From the NCBI RefSeq assembly GCF_900115105.1, contig NZ_FOYP01000003.1, positions 62,001 to 126,000 of the forward strand: 64,000 nucleotides of DNA. The letters are read 5' to 3'. Made by a program: the position numbers and the translations under genes. How positions within the stretch are numbered: position 1 is the first letter of the stretch; each line of letters starts with the position of its first letter. The notes under the pieces are model-generated. The model saw nothing but the letters and a program-made list of their open reading frames with translations, had not been told where the DNA came from and searched no databases. Positions 61,242 to 64,000 of this stretch are shown here, piece by piece. This DNA comes from Yoonia tamlensis (GTDB lineage Bacteria > Pseudomonadota > Alphaproteobacteria > Rhodobacterales > Rhodobacteraceae).

Positions 61242-62197
61242 CCCCATAATGTGGCGGCAGGTGCATGCACGCCTTTGTCATCAAATTGCAGTGGTTGCGC
61301 ACGGTCTTCGGCCAATAAGAGCGGCCCGTCAAGGTCCGTAAACGCCACGCCCTGCGCCAAAATCGTCGCAGGGGCCATCGCAAGCGATGATCCGACCATA
61401 CAGCCGACCATCACGCCGTAACCTTCGGCAATCGCCTGCTGCTTGAGCGCAAGCGCCTCGGTCAACCCGCCGGTCTTATCTAGCTTGATATTCACCATGT
61501 CATATTTGCCTTTCAGGCTGGGCAGACTGGCGCGATCATGGCAGCTTTCATCGGCACAAACAGGAAGCGGGCGCGCAATCTCGGCCAGCATATCATCGGC
61601 ACCAGCGGGCAGTGGCTGTTCAACCATTTGCACGCCCAGCCGGATCAAATGCGGGGCAAGTTCGGCGTAAACATCGGCTGTCCAGCCTTCATTGGCATCC
61701 ACGATAATCCGCGCATCCGGTGCGCCACGGCGCACTGCCTCAAGCCGAGCCATATCATCCGGCGTGCCAAGTTTGATCTTTAACAGCGGACGATGCGCAT
61801 TCTTCGCGGCCTGCACCTGCATCGACTCTGGCGTATCAAGCGACAGGGTAAAGGCCGTGATTTCGGGCTTTGGCGTTGGCAGGTCTAACAACTCCCAAAC
61901 ACGTTTACCCGAACGCTTGGCCGCATGATCCCAAAACGCACAATCAAGCGCATTGCGCGCAGCACCCGCAGGCAAGGCATCCGGCAAATCGACCCAATCG
62001 CCGGTAAACCCCGCAATCTGCGCCGTGACACTGGCAAGCGTTTCTGCGTAGCGGGCATAGGGCACACATTCACCCCAGCCCTGCACACCACCATCCTGCA
62101 CCCGCACCGTCAACACTTCGGCCTGCGTGCGTGACCCGCGACTGATGGTAAACACCTGCGCCAGCCGAAATACATCGGCATTCACATCAATCTGCAT
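61238..62197 (-). CDS. dgcA: N-acetyl-D-glutamate racemase-type enolase-superfamily enzyme
   Basis: Enolase-superfamily enzyme of 319 residues of the dipeptide epimerase/DgcA group. Lys motif LLKIKLG near 145, metal ligands in IIVDANEGW, MVEQPLP and VCADESCHD, second Lys in NIKLDKTGG near 238. In this family DgcA converts N-acetyl-D-glutamate to the L form (established for marine bacteria); the neighbour DgcN makes the substrate. ATG at 62197. Confidence 0.85.
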   Translation of the reverse strand: MQIDVNADVFRLAQVFTISRGSRTQAEVLTVRVQDGGVQGWGECVPYARYAETLASVTAQIAGFTGDWVDLPDALPAGAARNALDCAFWDHAAKRSGKRVWELLDLPTPKPEITAFTLSLDTPESMQVQAAKNAHRPLLKIKLGTPDDMARLEAVRRGAPDARIIVDANEGWTADVYAELAPHLIRLGVQMVEQPLPAGADDMLAEIARPLPVCADESCHDRASLPSLKGKYDMVNIKLDKTGGLTEALALKQQAIAEGYGVMVGCMVGSSLAMAPATILAQGVAFTDLDGPLLLAEDRAQPLQFDDKGVHAPAATLWG

Positions 62198-62212
62198 AGA
62201 TGCCCCTTCTTT

Positions 62213-62260
62213 TTTCAACAAATACTCACGGCGGAGCCGATCAAATTTCGCGAAATTTGA
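62213..62260 (-). repeat. Intergenic element, palindrome plus CCGCCGTGAGTATTT
   Basis: In the dgcN-dgcA gap. Minus strand: the perfect 20-bp palindrome TCAAATTTCGCGAAATTTGA (62241-62260), then CGGCTCCGCCGTGAGTATTT and an A run. Same order as the element at 16853-16910 (hairpin, CCGCCG/CCGGCGG, GAGTATTT, A-rich end). Confidence 0.6.
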
Positions 62261-62262
62261 CC

Positions 62263-63264
62263 TTACAGTGCCGCAAGCGCATCAACCAGACGACCCGCGC
62301 CTTGGCGGAATGTGTCCACCGTAGGCAGCCCCATGCGGGCCTCGATCTCGGCCAGATACGCTTCTGCCTCGGCTTCGGACAAATGCTGCGTATTCACCGA
62401 AATACCGATCACCTGACAGTCTGGGTTGGCAACGCGCGCCATCGCCAGCGCAGTATCACGCAGTGTTTCAAGACTTGGCAATGCATAATCCGGCAGTCCG
62501 CGCATATGGGTGCGGGTCGGCTCATGCGCAAGGACAAGGGCATCCGGCTGCCCGCCGTGAATCAGTGCCATTGTGACACCGGAATAGGATACGTGGAACA
62601 GGCTGCCCTGCCCTTCGATATGATCCCAGTGATCCGCGTCATTATCAGGGGTCAGGTATTCCACCGCGCCCGCCATGAAATCCGCAATCACCGCGTCAAG
62701 CGGCACCCCGCCGCCAGTGATCAAAATGCCGGTCTGGCCGGTGGGGCGGAACGTGGATTTCAGCCCCCGTTTTTGCATCTCTGCATCCATCGCAAGACCG
62801 GTGTACATCTTGCCGACCGAACAATCGGTGCCGACAGCCAGACACCGCTTGCCAGTGCGTTTTTTCCCATTTGCAATCGGATAGGCCACCGACGGGATAC
62901 GCACGTCAAACAAGGTGCGGCCATTCACGCGCGCGGCGGCCATCAGATCGTTTTCATCACGCAGCAGGTTGTGCAAACCTGACGCAATATCAAACCCCAT
63001 TTGCAGGGCTTCGACCAAGACTTCTTTCCAAGCATCAGAAATCACGCCGCCACGGTTGGCAACCCCGATCACAAGCGTTTTTGCACCTGCCTCCTTGGCC
63101 TGCGCAAGCGTCATATCCGCAATGCCCAGATCTGCGCCGCATCCTGGCATGCGGAATTGCCCAACCGCGTTTTCCGGACGCCAGTCCTTGATGCCTTGGG
63201 CCACTTTCGCAGCCAGTTGATCCGGCGCGTCGCCGAGAAACAAAAGATAAGGGGTCTGGATCAT
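62263..63264 (-). CDS. dgcN: DgcN family D-glutamate N-acetyltransferase (DUF1611)
   Basis: Protein of 333 residues of the DUF1611 family. After an N-terminal Rossmann-like domain it has the P-loop-like CLAVGTDCSVGKMYTGLAMD near residue 140. DgcN members are reported to acetylate D-glutamate, giving N-acetyl-D-glutamate for DgcA. The start at MIQTPYLLFLG (63264) fits the family; a 30-codon extension would pass through the A+T-rich leader. First gene of dgcN-dgcA-dat. Confidence 0.85.
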   Translation of the reverse strand: MIQTPYLLFLGDAPDQLAAKVAQGIKDWRPENAVGQFRMPGCGADLGIADMTLAQAKEAGAKTLVIGVANRGGVISDAWKEVLVEALQMGFDIASGLHNLLRDENDLMAAARVNGRTLFDVRIPSVAYPIANGKKRTGKRCLAVGTDCSVGKMYTGLAMDAEMQKRGLKSTFRPTGQTGILITGGGVPLDAVIADFMAGAVEYLTPDNDADHWDHIEGQGSLFHVSYSGVTMALIHGGQPDALVLAHEPTRTHMRGLPDYALPSLETLRDTALAMARVANPDCQVIGISVNTQHLSEAEAEAYLAEIEARMGLPTVDTFRQGAGRLVDALAAL

Positions 63265-63411
63265 GGAACTACTCCGGATATATGGGAAACTGTTGCCTGC
63301 ATGGATATAGCGTACAACCTGAAAAGTTATCTCTATTTCATCTGTATATGGCACAACATACGCAAGTATCTTGCGTCAATATGGCGAACTTCGAATAATA
63401 TCGTGCGTTTG

Positions 63412-63435
63412 GCGTAGGGTGGATCCTGATCCACC
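63412..63435 (+). repeat. Palindromic intergenic repeat, family GCGTAGGGTGGATC, copy C
   Basis: 24 bp starting GCGTAGGGTGGATC and ending GATCCACC, matching the minus-strand reading of 12750-12773 in 22 of 24 positions. Located 10 bp before the amt terminator. Confidence 0.8.
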
Positions 63436-63443
63436 ACTGCCAC

Positions 63444-63471
63444 AAAAAAACCCGGGCGCAAACGCCCGGGT
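63444..63471 (-). terminator. Rho-independent terminator of amt
   Basis: On the minus strand a perfect 9-bp stem ACCCGGGCG/CGCCCGGGT with a 4-nt loop is followed by seven T residues (complement of 63444-63450). It lies 27 bp after the amt stop. Confidence 0.9.
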
Positions 63472-63498
63472 CAAGATCACGTAACTGATAGAAAAGTA

Positions 63499-64000
63499 TC
63501 AGCCTTTCGAGAATTCAGGATAGGCTTCCATGCCCAGTTCGGACACATCCAGACCGTTGATTTCAGCTTCCTGAGAAACCCGGATACCCATTGTGGATTT
63601 CAGCAGAACCCAAACCACCGCGCTGACAACAAAGACAAAGATGCCGATTGCTGCAAAGCCGATGAATTGTGTCACAAAGCTTGTGCCGTCTGTGTAGAAC
63701 GGAACCGCCATTGTGCCCCAGAAACCGGCCACAAGGTGAACAGGGATCGCACCGACAACGTCATCGATTTTCAGTTTGTCGAGCATTGGAACAACCAGCA
63801 CAACGATCAGACCACCGATACCACCGATCCACAGAGCACCGAACAAGGATGGGTCAAGCGGCCCGGCAGTGATCGAAACCAGACCAGCCAACGCGCCGTT
63901 CAGCACCATTGTCAGATCGACCTTTTTGTACATGATCTGTGTCAGACCCAGCGCAACAACAGAACCAGCAGCAGCAGCCATGTTGGTGTTTGCAAAGATG
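63499..64000 (-). CDS. amt: Ammonium transporter Amt, 5' part outside window
   Basis: C-terminal 167 residues of an Amt/Rh family ammonium channel. Open from the window edge with IFANTNMAAAAGSVVALGLT, typical of Amt; SITAGPLDPSLFGALWIGGI and IPVHLVAGFWGTMAVPF (with the pore histidine in VHLV) follow, then the cytoplasmic tail GLDVSELGMEAYPEF. glnK usually lies upstream, beyond the window (inference). Confidence 0.95.
   Translation of the reverse strand, partial: IFANTNMAAAAGSVVALGLTQIMYKKVDLTMVLNGALAGLVSITAGPLDPSLFGALWIGGIGGLIVVLVVPMLDKLKIDDVVGAIPVHLVAGFWGTMAVPFYTDGTSFVTQFIGFAAIGIFVFVVSAVVWVLLKSTMGIRVSQEAEINGLDVSELGMEAYPEFSKG

Noticed and set aside
1..64000. tRNA or rRNA genes, insertion sequences, CRISPR arrays
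   Set aside because: None seen by reading: no cloverleaf-like sequence, no transposase or integrase motifs and no regularly spaced direct repeats.

Overview
The window reads as chromosomal DNA of an alphaproteobacterium of the Rhodobacteraceae, probably a marine Roseobacter-group heterotroph. Support comes from the gene content and neighbourhoods: pyrC-plsY, Irr-type control of an MbfA iron exporter, the dgcN-dgcA D-glutamate pair, hemP with a candidate Iron-Rhodo-box, fdhD-mobA-mobB-moeA, DUF1244, DUF2794, DUF6173 and DUF6356 proteins, an aa3-oxidase subunit IV peptide, and intergenic elements of a style known from this family. Coding density is high, 4-nt ATGA start/stop overlaps are common, and there are no rRNA or tRNA genes, transposases, integrases or CRISPR arrays. 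The species assignment is inference.

Layout. 0-9.8 kb: the 3' part of pyrC, plsY, a DUF805 protein, gshA, a GNAT/rsmE block, ubiA, a long BON/OmpA protein with a small coiled-coil membrane partner, and a Sua5-type protein. 9.9-16 kb: acyl-CoA dehydrogenase, metallo-beta-lactamase-fold hydrolase, Lrp regulator, small proteins and azlCD. 16-20.6 kb: a molybdenum cofactor operon (fdhD, mobA, mobB, moeA with an extra N-terminal domain, GNAT). 20.6-26.3 kb: an iron and regulatory zone with mbfA under a perfect Irr-type palindrome, a small exported protein and a TetR gene sharing three 17-bp operator-like sites, a NYN/OST-HTH protein, frmA, an I78 inhibitor lipoprotein and hemP. 26-32 kb: peptidases, then carbonic anhydrase-sbtA-sbtB for bicarbonate uptake, and zapE. 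32-48 kb: transporters, fghA, greA, ETF-ubiquinone oxidoreductase, two small SHOCT-like membrane proteins, asd, and an AldR/ald pair. 48-57.5 kb: pheT and pheS separated by two accessory genes, a YrbL-like kinase-fold protein, L35/L20 and pyruvate kinase. 57.5-64 kb: an outer-membrane protein whose ribosome binding site lies in a long hairpin, a LysR/DUF6326 cassette bracketed by a duplicated 3' end of dat, the dgcN-dgcA-dat cluster for D-amino acids, and the 3' part of an amt gene.

Genes that work together: frmA and fghA, together with glutathione made by GshA, form the glutathione-dependent formaldehyde oxidation route although the genes are spread over the window. FdhD and the Mo-cofactor genes would support formate dehydrogenase, the next step. 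Carbonic anhydrase, SbtA and SbtB form a bicarbonate uptake module. DgcN, DgcA and Dat form a D-glutamate/D-amino-acid module. The most unusual observations are the displaced dat 3' end flanking the LysR cassette, the three-operator TetR locus beside the Irr site, the hairpin over the outer-membrane protein start, and several families of palindromic intergenic repeats.
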